64,000 nucleotides of DNA from Saccharothrix ecbatanensis (GCF_014205015.1 NZ_JACHMO010000001.1:2790001-2854000); one strand, 5' to 3'. Shown: positions 25,589-35,391, counted from the first letter of the stretch. The notes: generated from the letters alone by a model not told the origin. A program made the numbers and translations.

Positions 25589-26890
25589 ATGAGTCCCTTC
25601 CCCCCGTCCCGGCCACGCCGGGCGCTCGCCACGGCCGCGGCGGCGTTGCTGCTCCTCACCGCGTGCCAGAGCGGCCCGGCGGTGTCGTCAGCGGACGAGA
25701 CCACCGCCGTGGACGACGGCACGACGATCACCATGTGGACCCGGTCGCCGACGGCCACCTTCAGCCAGACCCTGGTCGACGCCTACAACGCGAGCCACAA
25801 GAACAAGGTCGAGCTGACGGTCTTCCCGGCCGACTCCTACCAGCAGAAGGTCGGCACGGCGGCGGGCGCGAAGCAGCTGCCGGACATCCTCGCCGCGGAC
25901 GTCGTCTACGCGCCGAACTACGCCGCCAAGGGCGTCTACCTGGACCTCACGGCACGGGTCGACACACTGCCGTTCAAGGGCAAGCTCGCGCCGGCGCACA
26001 TGGAGACCGCCACGCACGAGGGCAAGGTCTTCGGCGTGCCGCACGACATCGACCTGTCCGCGGTGTTCTACAACAAGGTCCTGTTCAGCCGGGCCGGGCT
26101 CGACCCGGAGAACCCGCCGACCACGCTGGAAGGCCTGTACGAGGCGGCCAAGAAGATCGACGCCCTGGGTGACGTGGACGGCTACTTCTACGGCGGCGCG
26201 TGCCCCGGCTGCATGCTGTTCACCACCTGGCCGATGATCTGGGCGGCCGGTGACACCGTGCTCGACGAGAAGGGCACCGCGGCGACGTTCGACAACGAGT
26301 CGGCCACCGACGTCTACGCGATGATGCGCCGGATGTACGCCGAGGGCATCGTGCCGACGTCGGCGAAGAACGAGTCCGGTCCGACGTGGACGCAGCTGTT
26401 CGGCGAGGGCAAGATCGGCATCCAGCCGATGGGCGCCACCGCGTTGCAGGGCATGAAGGAAGGCCCCGGCCTCCAGATCGGTGTCGCGCCGATCCCCGGT
26501 CCGAAGGGCGGCCGGTCGTCGTTCGTCGGCGGTGACGTGCTGGGCATCAGCTCCAACTCCACCAAGGCCGCGGCGGCGTGGGACTTCATCTCGTGGACGC
26601 TGTCCGAGGACGCCCAGGTCGAGGTGCTGGCGAAGAACAAGAACATCACCGTGCGCAGCGACCTCGCCGACAACAAGTACGCCAAGCAGGACCACCGGCT
26701 GCGGATCTTCAACCTGCTCGCGGGTGAGGGCCAGACGCCGATCTCGGTGAACTTCGGCAAGACGTTCAACGACACCAACGGCCCGTGGACGGCCGCCGTC
26801 ACCGACGCGCTGTTCGGCACGCAGGACGTCGGCGCGACGTTGAAGCAGCACAACGGGACCATCACCGAGTCCCTGGCGAGCGGCGGCTGA
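25589..26890 (+). CDS. Sugar ABC transporter substrate-binding lipoprotein
   Basis: The 433-residue family 1 solute-binding protein has a lipobox LLTAC (Cys26), so it is anchored to the outer membrane face. The sequence shows TITMWTRSPTATFSQTLVDA, DSYQQKVGTAAGAKQLPDIL, FGVPHDIDLSAVFYNKVLF, FGEGKIGIQPMG and AAAWDFISWTLS, typical of oligosaccharide-binding proteins. It is the first gene of an operon with two permeases and a GH127 arabinosidase, so an arabinose-containing oligosaccharide is the likely ligand. No ATPase gene is present; a shared MsiK-type ATPase elsewhere is expected, as in other actinomycete sugar importers. Confidence 0.93.
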   Translation: MSPFPPSRPRRALATAAAALLLLTACQSGPAVSSADETTAVDDGTTITMWTRSPTATFSQTLVDAYNASHKNKVELTVFPADSYQQKVGTAAGAKQLPDILAADVVYAPNYAAKGVYLDLTARVDTLPFKGKLAPAHMETATHEGKVFGVPHDIDLSAVFYNKVLFSRAGLDPENPPTTLEGLYEAAKKIDALGDVDGYFYGGACPGCMLFTTWPMIWAAGDTVLDEKGTAATFDNESATDVYAMMRRMYAEGIVPTSAKNESGPTWTQLFGEGKIGIQPMGATALQGMKEGPGLQIGVAPIPGPKGGRSSFVGGDVLGISSNSTKAAAAWDFISWTLSEDAQVEVLAKNKNITVRSDLADNKYAKQDHRLRIFNLLAGEGQTPISVNFGKTFNDTNGPWTAAVTDALFGTQDVGATLKQHNGTITESLASGG

Positions 26891-26892
26891 CG

Positions 26893-27816
26893 ATGGCGAC
26901 CGTCACGCGGACCCGACCGCCCGCGCCGGCCAGGCCGACGCCCGCGGGCCGCCGTCCCACCATCGCGAGTGCGCGGCGGCGGCTCGGCCTCCTCTACGCG
27001 AGCCCGATGGCACTGCTGGTGGTGGTCCTGTTCGTCGTCCCACTGGTGCTGATGGTGTGGATGTCGTTCAACCACTGGCCGTTGCTGGGCGCATCGTCCC
27101 CGAACGGGGTGGAGAACTACAGCGCGTTGCAGGACCCGTTCTTCCTGCGGGCGGTCATGTTCACCCTGAAGTACACCGCCGTCACGACGGTGGTGCTCGG
27201 TCTCGTCGCGTTCGGCCTCGCCCTGCTGGTGCAGGAGACTCGGCCTGGCGTGGGCGTCTACCGGACGGCGTTGTTCCTGCCGAGCGTGGTCGGGCTCGCG
27301 TCCACCAGCCTGCTGTTCTACGGGCTGTTCAACACCGAGGCGTCACCGTTGAACGAGCTGGTCCGGTGGCTCGGGCTCGGCTCGGTGGACTGGCTCGGGT
27401 CGACGGACAACGCGCTCGGGTCGGCCGTCGGGATGATCACCTGGCGGTTCGCCGGGTTCTACATGCTGATCCTGATGACCGGGCTCCAGAGCATCGACCC
27501 GCTGCTCTACGAGGCGGCGCGGGCCGACGGGGCGAACCGGTGGCAGATCATGTGGCGGGTCACGCTGCCACTGCTGCGGCCGACGCTCGCGCTGACCATG
27601 GTGCTGTCGCTGACCGGCTCGCTGCTGGCGTTCGACCAGTTCTTCATCCTCACCGGCGGCAGGCACGAGACCGCCACCGTGGTCATCAGCGTCTACCGCG
27701 AGGCGTTCCTGTCCCAGGACCTCGGCCGGGCGGCCGCCGTGTCCGTGGCGATCCTCTTCGTCCTCATCCTCGTCAACGGCGCGCAGATGCGGCTGATCCG
27801 CCGTGCGGACCGCTGA
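26893..27816 (+). CDS. Sugar ABC transporter permease (MalF-type)
   Basis: The 307-residue integral membrane protein has about six helices; the first is LLVVVLFVVPLVLMVWMSF. The cytoplasmic EAA loop reads LYEAARADGANRWQIMWRVTLPLL and contacts the ATPase. NPF-type features such as FNHWPLL and VENYSALQDPFF fit MalF/UgpA-type permeases. It starts 2 nt after the binding-protein stop and is followed by the second permease. The start is an ATG with no strong ribosome site, consistent with coupling. Confidence 0.92.
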   Translation: MATVTRTRPPAPARPTPAGRRPTIASARRRLGLLYASPMALLVVVLFVVPLVLMVWMSFNHWPLLGASSPNGVENYSALQDPFFLRAVMFTLKYTAVTTVVLGLVAFGLALLVQETRPGVGVYRTALFLPSVVGLASTSLLFYGLFNTEASPLNELVRWLGLGSVDWLGSTDNALGSAVGMITWRFAGFYMLILMTGLQSIDPLLYEAARADGANRWQIMWRVTLPLLRPTLALTMVLSLTGSLLAFDQFFILTGGRHETATVVISVYREAFLSQDLGRAAAVSVAILFVLILVNGAQMRLIRRADR

Positions 27817-27856
27817 CCGCGTCAACCCGCCTCACACCGCTAGGAGATTGGGCGCC

Positions 27857-28672
27857 ATGTCCCGCGCGCGCACCGCCGGTTTCCACATCACGGGCTCCGC
27901 CCTCGCCGTGCTCTTCCTGCTGCCGATGCTGTGGACGCTCTACTCGTCGGTCCACGGCAGGCGCGCGGCCGACGGCGGGCCGGGCTGGGGCGTGGACAAC
28001 TACGAGCGGCTGGCCGACTACGGCACCGGGTTGGGCACGTACCTGCTCAACACGGTGGTGGTGGCGGGGGTCGCGGTCGTGGTCACCGTCGTCACGACCA
28101 CGCTCGGCGGGTACGCGCTGGCGCGGCTGAGGTTCCCCGGCCACAACCTGCTGTTCCTGGTCACGCTGGCGATCCTGATGGTGCCGTACACGACGATCCT
28201 GGTCCCGCTCTACATCCTGCTCGGCTGGATCGGCCTCCAGAACTCGCTGGTCGGCCTGGGGCTGGTGCTGGCGATGTTCCAGCTCCCGTTCGGCCTGTTC
28301 ATGATGCGCAGCTCGTTCGAGGCGCTGCCGCGTGAACTGGAGGAGGCGGCGCTGATCGACGGCTGCACGCCGGGCAGCGCGTTGTGGCGGGTCCTGCTGC
28401 GCGGTGTGCTGCCGGGCATCGTCACGGTGGGCCTGTTCTCCTTCCTGGCGGCGTGGAACGAGTTCGTCGCGCCGCTGATCTTCCTCACCGACGGCGCGAA
28501 GTTCACGCTGCCGGTCGCGTTGTTCAACCTCCAGTCCGGCAGCCTCGGCTCCGTCGACTTCGAGGCGCTGCAAGCGGGTGTGGTCACGTCGGCGCTGCCG
28601 TGCGTCGTGGTCTTCCTGCTGCTGCAACGGCATTACGTACGCGGTTTCACCTCGGGCGCCCTCAAGGGCTGA
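27857..28672 (+). CDS. Sugar ABC transporter permease (MalG-type)
   Basis: The 271-residue permease has six predicted helices and the EAA loop LEEAALIDGCTPGSALWRVLL. MalG/LacG-type features are VDNYERLADYGTGLGTYLLN, ILMVPYTTILVPLYILLGW and GLFSFLAAWNEFVAPLIFL. I chose ATG 27857 with AGGAG 10 nt upstream. It pairs with the MalF-type permease to form the membrane channel of the importer and is followed by the GH127 gene after 28 nt. Confidence 0.92.
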   Translation: MSRARTAGFHITGSALAVLFLLPMLWTLYSSVHGRRAADGGPGWGVDNYERLADYGTGLGTYLLNTVVVAGVAVVVTVVTTTLGGYALARLRFPGHNLLFLVTLAILMVPYTTILVPLYILLGWIGLQNSLVGLGLVLAMFQLPFGLFMMRSSFEALPRELEEAALIDGCTPGSALWRVLLRGVLPGIVTVGLFSFLAAWNEFVAPLIFLTDGAKFTLPVALFNLQSGSLGSVDFEALQAGVVTSALPCVVVFLLLQRHYVRGFTSGALKG

Positions 28673-28700
28673 ACCAGCCTGGGCCAGACAAGGAATCTCC

Positions 28701-30605
28701 ATGACTCACCTGCACCAAGGCCCTGTCCAGCCGACCCCGTCCGCGAAATCCGCGCTGCGCCCGGTCGCCCTCGACGGCGTCACGTTCGCCGCCGACGGCT
28801 TCTTCGGCCGGTGGCAGCACCGCAACGCCACCGGCACGCTCCCGCACTGCGTCGACCAGCTGGGCACGTCCGGCGCGCTGCACAACCTGCGGCTGGTCAC
28901 CGGTGAGGCGACCGGCGAGTTCCGGAACATGTGGTTCGCCGACTCCGACGTGCACAAGACGTTGGAAGCCGCCGCGTGGCTGCTCGCCTCGCAACCGGAC
29001 GACGAGCGGCTGCTCGCGTTCGTCGACTCGACCGCCGCGTTGTTGTCGAAGGCGCAGGGCGACGACGGCTACCTCAACTCGTACTACACGGCGGTGAAGC
29101 CGGAGCTGCGGTGGCAGGAACCGCACTACAGCCACGAGATGTACTGTGCGGGGCACCTGATCCAGGCCGCCGTCGCCGCCGCGCGCGCCGGTGTCGCGGC
29201 CGAGCTGGTCGCCGTCGCCCGCCGGTTCGCCGACCTGATGGTCGACCATTTTGGCAAAGCCGACAGCCCCATGGCGTTGGACGGGCACCCGGGCATCGAG
29301 ACGGCGCTGGTGGAGCTGTACCGGGTGACCGGCCACCGGCCGTACCTCGACCTCGCGCGGCGGATGCTCGACCAGCGCGGCCACGGCCTGCTCAACGGCG
29401 AGCGCTTCGGTTCCTCCTACCTCCAGGACCACGTCCCGGTGCGGCAGGCCGACGAGGTGGCCGGGCACGTCGTGCGGCAGCTGTACCTGCTCGCGGGCAT
29501 GGTGGACGTCGCGGTGGAGACCGGCGACGACGAGCTGTTCGAGGCCGCCCGCCGGTTGTGGGAGGACGCGTTCGGCAGCAAGACCTACATCACCGGCGCG
29601 CAGGGCTCCCGGCACCGCGACGAGGCGTTCGGCGACCCGTACGAGCTGCCGGCGGACCGGGCGTACGGCGAGACGTGCGCGGCGATCGCCAGTGTCCAGT
29701 GGAACTGGCGGATGCTGCTGGCCACCGGTGGCTCCCGCTACGCCGACGAGATGGAGCGCGCGCTGTACAACGCGGTCGCGGGCTCGACCTCGTTGGACGG
29801 AACGCACTTCTTCTACTCCAACCCGCTGCACCTGCGCACCGGCCACGACGGCTCGCACGAGGACGCGCCGTCACAACGCCTGCCGTGGTACTCCTGCGCG
29901 TGCTGCCCGCCGAACCTGGCCCGGCTCGTGGCGTCCCTGCACGGCTACACCGCGACCACCGACGACACCGGGCTCCAGGTGCACCTGTACTCGGCGGGCG
30001 CCGTGCGTGCCGAGGTGGACGGCGTCCGCATCGAGGTCGTCACGCGCACCGACTACCCGTGGGACGGCCGGGTGGAGCTGACGGTCACCGGTTCCGGCCC
30101 GTTGGACCTGTCGCTTCGGGTGCCCGACTGGTGCTCGGAGCCGTCCTTGCTGGTCGACGGCGTGCCGCTGGACGTCACGCCCGACGACGGCTACCTGCGG
30201 TTGCGTCGGGACTGGTCGGCCGGCGTCACCGTCGTGCTGGACCTGGCCATGCCGGTCCGCGTGGTCACCGCACACCCCCGTGTGGACGCCGTGCGCGGCT
30301 GCGTCGCGTTGGCCCGCGGCCCGCTCGTCTACTGCGTGGAGCAGGCCGACCTGCCCGCCGACGTCGTGCTGGAGGACGTCCGGATCGACCCGGCCGCGGC
30401 CGTCGTCCACACCGCGCTGCCCGCCGTCCCGGTCGCGCTGACCACCGAGGGCGCGCTCCTGCCGCCCGGTGGCGACGCCCTGTACCGGACCGGCGTGCCC
30501 GAGAACGCCGCCACTCCGCTCACCCTGACCGCCGTCCCGTACTTCCTGTGGGGCAACCGGTCGCCCGGCCCGATGCGGGTCTGGATCCCGACCACCACGG
30601 GATGA
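28701..30605 (+). CDS. GH127 beta-L-arabinofuranosidase (intracellular)
   Basis: The 634-residue protein has the full GH127 (former DUF1680) framework: FFGRWQHRNATGTLPHCVDQ, QGDDGYLNSYY, SHEMYCAGHLIQAAVA and HVVRQLYLLAGMVDVAVETGD. The zinc/catalytic cysteine residues are present: AYGETCA gives Glu324 and Cys326, and CACCPPNLARL gives Cys401 and Cys402. GH127 enzymes release L-arabinofuranose from beta-1,2-linked arabino-oligosaccharides. No signal peptide is seen, so it would act on imported oligomers. As the fourth gene of the ABC operon (28-nt gap) it should be induced with the importer. Confidence 0.93.
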   Translation: MTHLHQGPVQPTPSAKSALRPVALDGVTFAADGFFGRWQHRNATGTLPHCVDQLGTSGALHNLRLVTGEATGEFRNMWFADSDVHKTLEAAAWLLASQPDDERLLAFVDSTAALLSKAQGDDGYLNSYYTAVKPELRWQEPHYSHEMYCAGHLIQAAVAAARAGVAAELVAVARRFADLMVDHFGKADSPMALDGHPGIETALVELYRVTGHRPYLDLARRMLDQRGHGLLNGERFGSSYLQDHVPVRQADEVAGHVVRQLYLLAGMVDVAVETGDDELFEAARRLWEDAFGSKTYITGAQGSRHRDEAFGDPYELPADRAYGETCAAIASVQWNWRMLLATGGSRYADEMERALYNAVAGSTSLDGTHFFYSNPLHLRTGHDGSHEDAPSQRLPWYSCACCPPNLARLVASLHGYTATTDDTGLQVHLYSAGAVRAEVDGVRIEVVTRTDYPWDGRVELTVTGSGPLDLSLRVPDWCSEPSLLVDGVPLDVTPDDGYLRLRRDWSAGVTVVLDLAMPVRVVTAHPRVDAVRGCVALARGPLVYCVEQADLPADVVLEDVRIDPAAAVVHTALPAVPVALTTEGALLPPGGDALYRTGVPENAATPLTLTAVPYFLWGNRSPGPMRVWIPTTTG

Positions 30606-30643
30606 CACCACCTCCACAACCCATCCCCTGAACGAGGTGCACG

Positions 30644-32350
30644 GTGCCAAAGCCGACACTGCGGACCGCGATAGCGGTCTCCGCCCTCGCCGCCACCGCC
30701 CTGGTGGCCCTACCGCTCCACTCCGCCCAAGCGGCCGGCAGCACGTTGGTCGTCGACGCGGCCGTGCCGTTCCGGCCGGTCACGCACGCCGCCTCCGGTG
30801 GCCTGTACGCGTTGGCGGAGAACAACCGGCCGGCGGACTCGCTGCTGCTGCCAATCAAGATGCACACCCTGACCCAGCCGCCGCCGAGGGTCGGGCAGGC
30901 GCCCAACGGCCAGCCGCCCGGCGGTGACACCCTCCTCGTCGCGCCCCAGGCCGACCGCGTCGGCGCCGCGCAGGTGATCCGGATGCCGGACATCTACCGC
31001 GACTTCCCCTACCGCTGGGTCGGCTGGAACGACTGGTTCGCCAAGGTCGACCAGATGGTCAACGACCGCCTGGCCGCCACGAACGTCAGCAACGTCACCG
31101 CGTACGAGATCTGGAACGAGCCGGACTGGACCTGGGACACCGCCGCGGCGGGGGACTTCAACACCGGCTGGACGCGCACCGTCCAGCGCATCCGCACCCG
31201 TGACGCCGTCACCCCCGTCGCCGGCCCCGGCTACGCGGTGTGGAACGTCAACTGGATGCGGGCGTTCCTGACCAACGCCAGGAACACCAACACCCTGCCC
31301 GACATCGTGGTGTGGCACGAACTCGGGCACACCACGCCGCACATCGCGGCCAACGTCGCGGCCTACCGGTCGCTGGAGGCGTCGCTGGGCATCAGCCCGC
31401 GCCGGATCTTCATCAACGAGTACGCCGAGCGCGACGAGATCGACGTGCCCGGCCGCGTCACCAACTACATCGCCAAGCTGGAACGCGCCGGGGTCTGGGC
31501 CGCCGACCGGGCGTTCTGGTACGAGTACGGCACCGTCAACGGCCTGACCCACAACAACCAGCCGACCGCCTCGTGGTGGCTGTACAAATGGTACGGCGAC
31601 ATGGCGGGCAACATGGTCCGCACCATCCCGCGCGCGCAGACCGGCCTGGACGGCTTCGCCTCCTACGACAGCACGCGCAAGCGGGTCGACGTCGTCTTCG
31701 GTGACGAGTCCGGCACGAACTCCGTGCGCGTCACGGGTCTCGCCGGGCTCGGCAGCACGGTCCGGGTGAGGTTGGAGTCCACGCCGGGCTCCGGCCGGTT
31801 CACCAACGTGTCCGGGCCGACCACGCTCGCCAACACCACGTACACGGTGACGAACGGGCAGATCACCGTGCCGGTGCCGAACATGTCCGCGACCGCCTCG
31901 TACCACCTCGTGGTCGAGCCGACCAGCGGCGTGCCGTCCTACCAGCAGCGGTACGAAGCGGAGAACGCGTCGGTGTTCCGGGCCGAACGGTTCTCCGCCG
32001 GCAGCGCGTCCAACGGCGGGTACGTCGGCTTCATCGACAACACCGGTGACCCGCGCACCGCGAGCTACGTCGACTTCGTCGTCAACGTGCCCACGGCCCG
32101 CAGCTACACGATGACCATCGGGTACGCCAACGGCACCGGCGCGACCGCGACGCACGGCCTGGCCTACAACGGCGGCGCGTGGTCGACGGTGAGCTACCCG
32201 CCGACCGCCGGGTGGGGCCAGTTCGGCTCCACGGTGTCCACCACGGTCGGCCTGCGGGCCGGCTACAACGTGATCCGCCTGGCGAAGGGCTCCCCCTTCT
32301 TCGCCGGTGGCACCGGGTACGCGGAGCTGGACTACCTCCAGCTGACCTGA
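30644..32350 (+). CDS. Secreted clan GH-A glycoside hydrolase with CBM35-like module
   Basis: The 568-residue protein has a signal peptide (AIAVSALAATALVALPLHSAQ, cleaved near Ala30). The catalytic part (about 35-330) looks like a GH-A barrel: AYEIWNEPDWTW holds the likely acid/base Glu, DIVVWHELG follows, and FINEYAERDE holds a candidate nucleophile. A linker beta-domain (about 345-425) leads to a CBM35/CBM6-like module (about 435-568: RYEAENASVFRAERFS, GGYVGFIDNTGDPR, GTGYAELDYLQL). GH39-like is my best family guess but not firm. It starts at GTG with GAGG 6 nt upstream, 38 nt after GH127, so it may end the same operon; a strong hairpin follows. Confidence 0.78.
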   Translation: MPKPTLRTAIAVSALAATALVALPLHSAQAAGSTLVVDAAVPFRPVTHAASGGLYALAENNRPADSLLLPIKMHTLTQPPPRVGQAPNGQPPGGDTLLVAPQADRVGAAQVIRMPDIYRDFPYRWVGWNDWFAKVDQMVNDRLAATNVSNVTAYEIWNEPDWTWDTAAAGDFNTGWTRTVQRIRTRDAVTPVAGPGYAVWNVNWMRAFLTNARNTNTLPDIVVWHELGHTTPHIAANVAAYRSLEASLGISPRRIFINEYAERDEIDVPGRVTNYIAKLERAGVWAADRAFWYEYGTVNGLTHNNQPTASWWLYKWYGDMAGNMVRTIPRAQTGLDGFASYDSTRKRVDVVFGDESGTNSVRVTGLAGLGSTVRVRLESTPGSGRFTNVSGPTTLANTTYTVTNGQITVPVPNMSATASYHLVVEPTSGVPSYQQRYEAENASVFRAERFSAGSASNGGYVGFIDNTGDPRTASYVDFVVNVPTARSYTMTIGYANGTGATATHGLAYNGGAWSTVSYPPTAGWGQFGSTVSTTVGLRAGYNVIRLAKGSPFFAGGTGYAELDYLQLT

Positions 32351-32360
32351 TCCACCGAGT

Positions 32361-32395
32361 CCGGCTGCCGGCGGTGGCCCACCGCCGGCAGCCGG
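32361..32395. terminator. Strong terminator hairpin
   Basis: Two perfect 17-bp arms (32361-32377 and 32379-32395) flank a single base, starting 10 nt after the stop of the CBM35-bearing hydrolase. This is the most stable-looking hairpin in the window and probably ends the ABC/GH operon before the next GH127 gene. Confidence 0.85.
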
Positions 32396-32429
32396 TCCCC
32401 CGCGCAGTCCGCACGAGGAGAGGTATGAC

Positions 32430-35237
32430 ATGGCACAGCCCGTAGACCGGCGAGTTTTCCTCCGCGCCACGGCATTGGCGGCGGCTGCTCCCCTGGTCGC
32501 GTCCACCGTCGTCGGACGCGCGGGAGCCGCACCCGTGGTGGCTGCGGCGGGGTCCGCGTTGCCACCACCGGCCGCGTGGCGGGTGCGACCGTTCGCGCTG
32601 GACCAGGTGGCGCTCGGCAACAGCGTCTTCGCCGCCAAGCGGGACCTGATGCTCGACTACGCCCGCGGGTACGACGTGGACCGGTTGTTGCAGGTCTTCC
32701 GCGCGAACGCCGGGCTGTCGACGCGTGGCGCGGTGGCGCCCGGCGGCTGGGAGGGCCTGGACGGCGAGGCCAACGGCAACCTGCGCGGCCACTACACCGG
32801 GCACTTCCTGACCATGTTGTCCCAGGCGTACGCGGGCAGCGGTGACGAGGTCTACGCCGACAAGATCCGCTACGCCGTGGGCGCGCTGGTCGAGGTGCGC
32901 GAGGCGTTGCGGCACGAGCCGGTGCTGCGCAGCGTGCCAGGGAAGTTCGGCACGGCGGTGGACAACCCGCGCGGCAGCCACCAGATCTTCGACCTGCCGC
33001 CGACCGTGCTGGCGGGGTCACCGGCCATCACGATCTCGGTGTGGGTCAAGCCGGAGCACGACACCATGTGGGCGCGGATCTTCGACTTCGGCAACGACGT
33101 CTCCCGCTACATGTTCCTGACCGTCCGCAGCCACCTGAACCGGCCCCGCTTCGCGATCACACCCAACGGACCCGGCGTGGAGCAGGTGATCGACGCCGCC
33201 GAGCCGCTGCCGGTCGGCCGGTGGAGCCACCTCGCGGTCACGATCGAGGGCACCACCGGTTCGCTCTACGTAGACGGCAAGCGCGTCGGCGAGAACCGGA
33301 ACATGACCCACAACCCGGCCACGCTGGGCGCGCTGCGCAACCATTGGCTCGGCAACTCCCAGTTCCCCGCCGACCCGGCGTTCGCGGGCGCGTTCGACCA
33401 GGTCGACATCTGGTCCCGGGCACTGGGCGCCGACGAGATCGCCGCGCTCCAGCACACCCCCGCGCGGGGCGACCTGGCCTCCTACTCGTTCGACGAGACG
33501 AGCGGCTCGACGGTCGCCGACGCGTCCGGGCGCGGGCAGCACGCGACGTTCCGGCGCACGTGGGGCCGGCCGAGCCACCCGGGTTTCCTCGCCGCCTACC
33601 CGGAGACGCAGTTCATCACGCTGGAGTCGGCGACCACGTCCAACTACTTCGTCGTCTGGGCGCCGTACTACACCGCGCACAAGATCCTGCGCGGTCTGCT
33701 CGACGCCTACCTCAACACCGGTGACGAACGGGCGCTCGACCTCGCCGACGGCCTGTGCGACTGGATGCACTCGCGGCTGTCCAAGCTGCCCGAGTCCACG
33801 CTCCAGCGGATGTGGGGCATCTTCTCCAGCGGCGAGTTCGGCGGCATCGTGGAGGCGATCTGCGACCTGCACGCCATCACCGGCAAGGCCGAGCACCTGG
33901 CGCTGGCCCGGCTGTTCGACCTGGACCGGCTGATCGACTCGTGCGCGGCGGGCGCCGACATCCTCGAGGGCCTGCACGCCAACCAGCACATCCCGATCCT
34001 CACGGGCATGGTGCGGCTGCACGACGAGACCGGCGAGCAGCGGTACCTGACGGCGGCGCGGAAGTTCTGGGACATGGTCGTGCCGACCCGCATGTACAGC
34101 ATCGGCGGCACGAGCACGGGGGAGTTCTGGCGGGCGCCCGGCAGCATCGTCGGGACGTTCAGCGAGACCACCGCCGAGACGTGCTGCGCGTACAACATGC
34201 TCAAGCTGAGCCGGGTGCTGTTCTTCCACGAGCAGGACCCGAAGTACATGGACTACTACGAGCGCGCGCTCTACAACCAGGTGCTGGGGTCCAAACAGGA
34301 CCGTGCCGACGCGGAGAAGCCGTTGGTCACGTACTTCATCGGGCTGCTGCCCGGTCACGTGCGGGACTACACGCCGAAGGCGGGCACGACGTGCTGCGAG
34401 GGCACCGGCATGGAGAGCGCGACCAAGTACCAGGACTCGGTGTACTTCGCCAAGGCCGACGGCAGCGCGCTGTACGTCAACCTGTACAGCGCGTCCATGC
34501 TGAAGTGGGCCGACAAGGGCGTCACGGTCACGCAGACCACGAACTACCCGGTCGAGCAGGGCAGCACGATCAGCGTGCGCGGCAGCGGCCGGTTCGACCT
34601 GCACCTGCGCGTGCCGGGCTGGGCGGGGTCGGACTTCCGGGTCGAGGTCAACGGCGAACGGGTGCCGCGTGCCGCCGTTCCCGGCTCGTACTTCACGTTG
34701 TCCCGCACGTGGCGCAGCGGTGACACCGTGCGCGTGTCCATCCCGTTCCGGCTGCGGATGGAGCGGGCGTTGGACGACCCGGCGACGCAGACGTTGTTCT
34801 ACGGTCCGGTGAACCTGGTCGCGCGGGACGCCCGGCGGACGTTCCTGGAGTTCGGGCTGTTCCGCAACGCGGGGCTGTCCGGCGACCTGCTGCCGAGCCT
34901 GACGCCGGTGGCCGGCAAGCCGCTGCACCACGTGCTGGACGGGGTCGAGTTCGCGCCGTTCTTCGAGGGCACGGAGGACCCGACGCACGTGTACTTCCAC
35001 CGCCGTGAGCCGCGGATCGTGTTCGGCGGCCGGGACGCCGGGGTGGCGAACCCCAGCCGGGGCGACGGGACGACGTTCCTGGACGAGGTGTGGGCCGCCG
35101 CGCCGTTCCGGGGCAAGGGGCACCTGATCCAGCACGTGAAGGCGACCGCCGACGCGTGGGTGTCCGCCGGCCTGCTCACCGCCGACGACGCGCGGAAGGT
35201 GGTGAGCACCTCCCAGGACGCCACGTACGCGGCGTGA
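32430..35237 (+). CDS. Tat-exported GH127 enzyme with inserted LamG domain
   Basis: The 935-residue protein begins with a twin-arginine signal (DRRVFLRATALAAAAPLVA). GH127 sequence starts at about residue 45 (VRPFALDQVALGNSVFAAKR, GGWEGLDGEANGNLRGHYTG). It is interrupted at about 165-355 by a LamG/concanavalin-like sandwich (ITISVWVKPEHDTMWARIFD, LAVTIEGTTGSLYVDGKRVG, VDIWSRALGADEIAAL), then resumes. The zinc ligands are ETCC (Glu583, Cys585) and TTCCEGTG (Cys655, Cys656). It likely releases beta-L-arabinofuranose outside the cell, with LamG perhaps holding the polymer. Tat export suits folding with the metal in place. The gene lies between two strong hairpins and so is probably transcribed alone. 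Confidence 0.91.
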   Translation: MAQPVDRRVFLRATALAAAAPLVASTVVGRAGAAPVVAAAGSALPPPAAWRVRPFALDQVALGNSVFAAKRDLMLDYARGYDVDRLLQVFRANAGLSTRGAVAPGGWEGLDGEANGNLRGHYTGHFLTMLSQAYAGSGDEVYADKIRYAVGALVEVREALRHEPVLRSVPGKFGTAVDNPRGSHQIFDLPPTVLAGSPAITISVWVKPEHDTMWARIFDFGNDVSRYMFLTVRSHLNRPRFAITPNGPGVEQVIDAAEPLPVGRWSHLAVTIEGTTGSLYVDGKRVGENRNMTHNPATLGALRNHWLGNSQFPADPAFAGAFDQVDIWSRALGADEIAALQHTPARGDLASYSFDETSGSTVADASGRGQHATFRRTWGRPSHPGFLAAYPETQFITLESATTSNYFVVWAPYYTAHKILRGLLDAYLNTGDERALDLADGLCDWMHSRLSKLPESTLQRMWGIFSSGEFGGIVEAICDLHAITGKAEHLALARLFDLDRLIDSCAAGADILEGLHANQHIPILTGMVRLHDETGEQRYLTAARKFWDMVVPTRMYSIGGTSTGEFWRAPGSIVGTFSETTAETCCAYNMLKLSRVLFFHEQDPKYMDYYERALYNQVLGSKQDRADAEKPLVTYFIGLLPGHVRDYTPKAGTTCCEGTGMESATKYQDSVYFAKADGSALYVNLYSASMLKWADKGVTVTQTTNYPVEQGSTISVRGSGRFDLHLRVPGWAGSDFRVEVNGERVPRAAVPGSYFTLSRTWRSGDTVRVSIPFRLRMERALDDPATQTLFYGPVNLVARDARRTFLEFGLFRNAGLSGDLLPSLTPVAGKPLHHVLDGVEFAPFFEGTEDPTHVYFHRREPRIVFGGRDAGVANPSRGDGTTFLDEVWAAAPFRGKGHLIQHVKATADAWVSAGLLTADDARKVVSTSQDATYAA

Positions 35238-35245
35238 GCGCTCGT

Positions 35246-35277
35246 GCGGCGCGGGTGGACCCGGCCACCCGCGCCGC
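35246..35277. terminator. Terminator hairpin after secreted GH127
   Basis: GCGGCGCGGGTGG and CCACCCGCGCCGC form a perfect 13-bp stem with a 6-nt loop, 8 nt after the stop of the LamG-bearing GH127 gene. Confidence 0.8.
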
Positions 35278-35391
35278 CGCCGCTCGACCAGGCCTTTCCC
35301 GCGATCGGGCGTACGATCGGACCTGCCCGGTTCGACTGGACAGCGGAGTCGCGGGACAGCGGATCGGCTGGTGTGCGAGGAGGTTCCGGAC

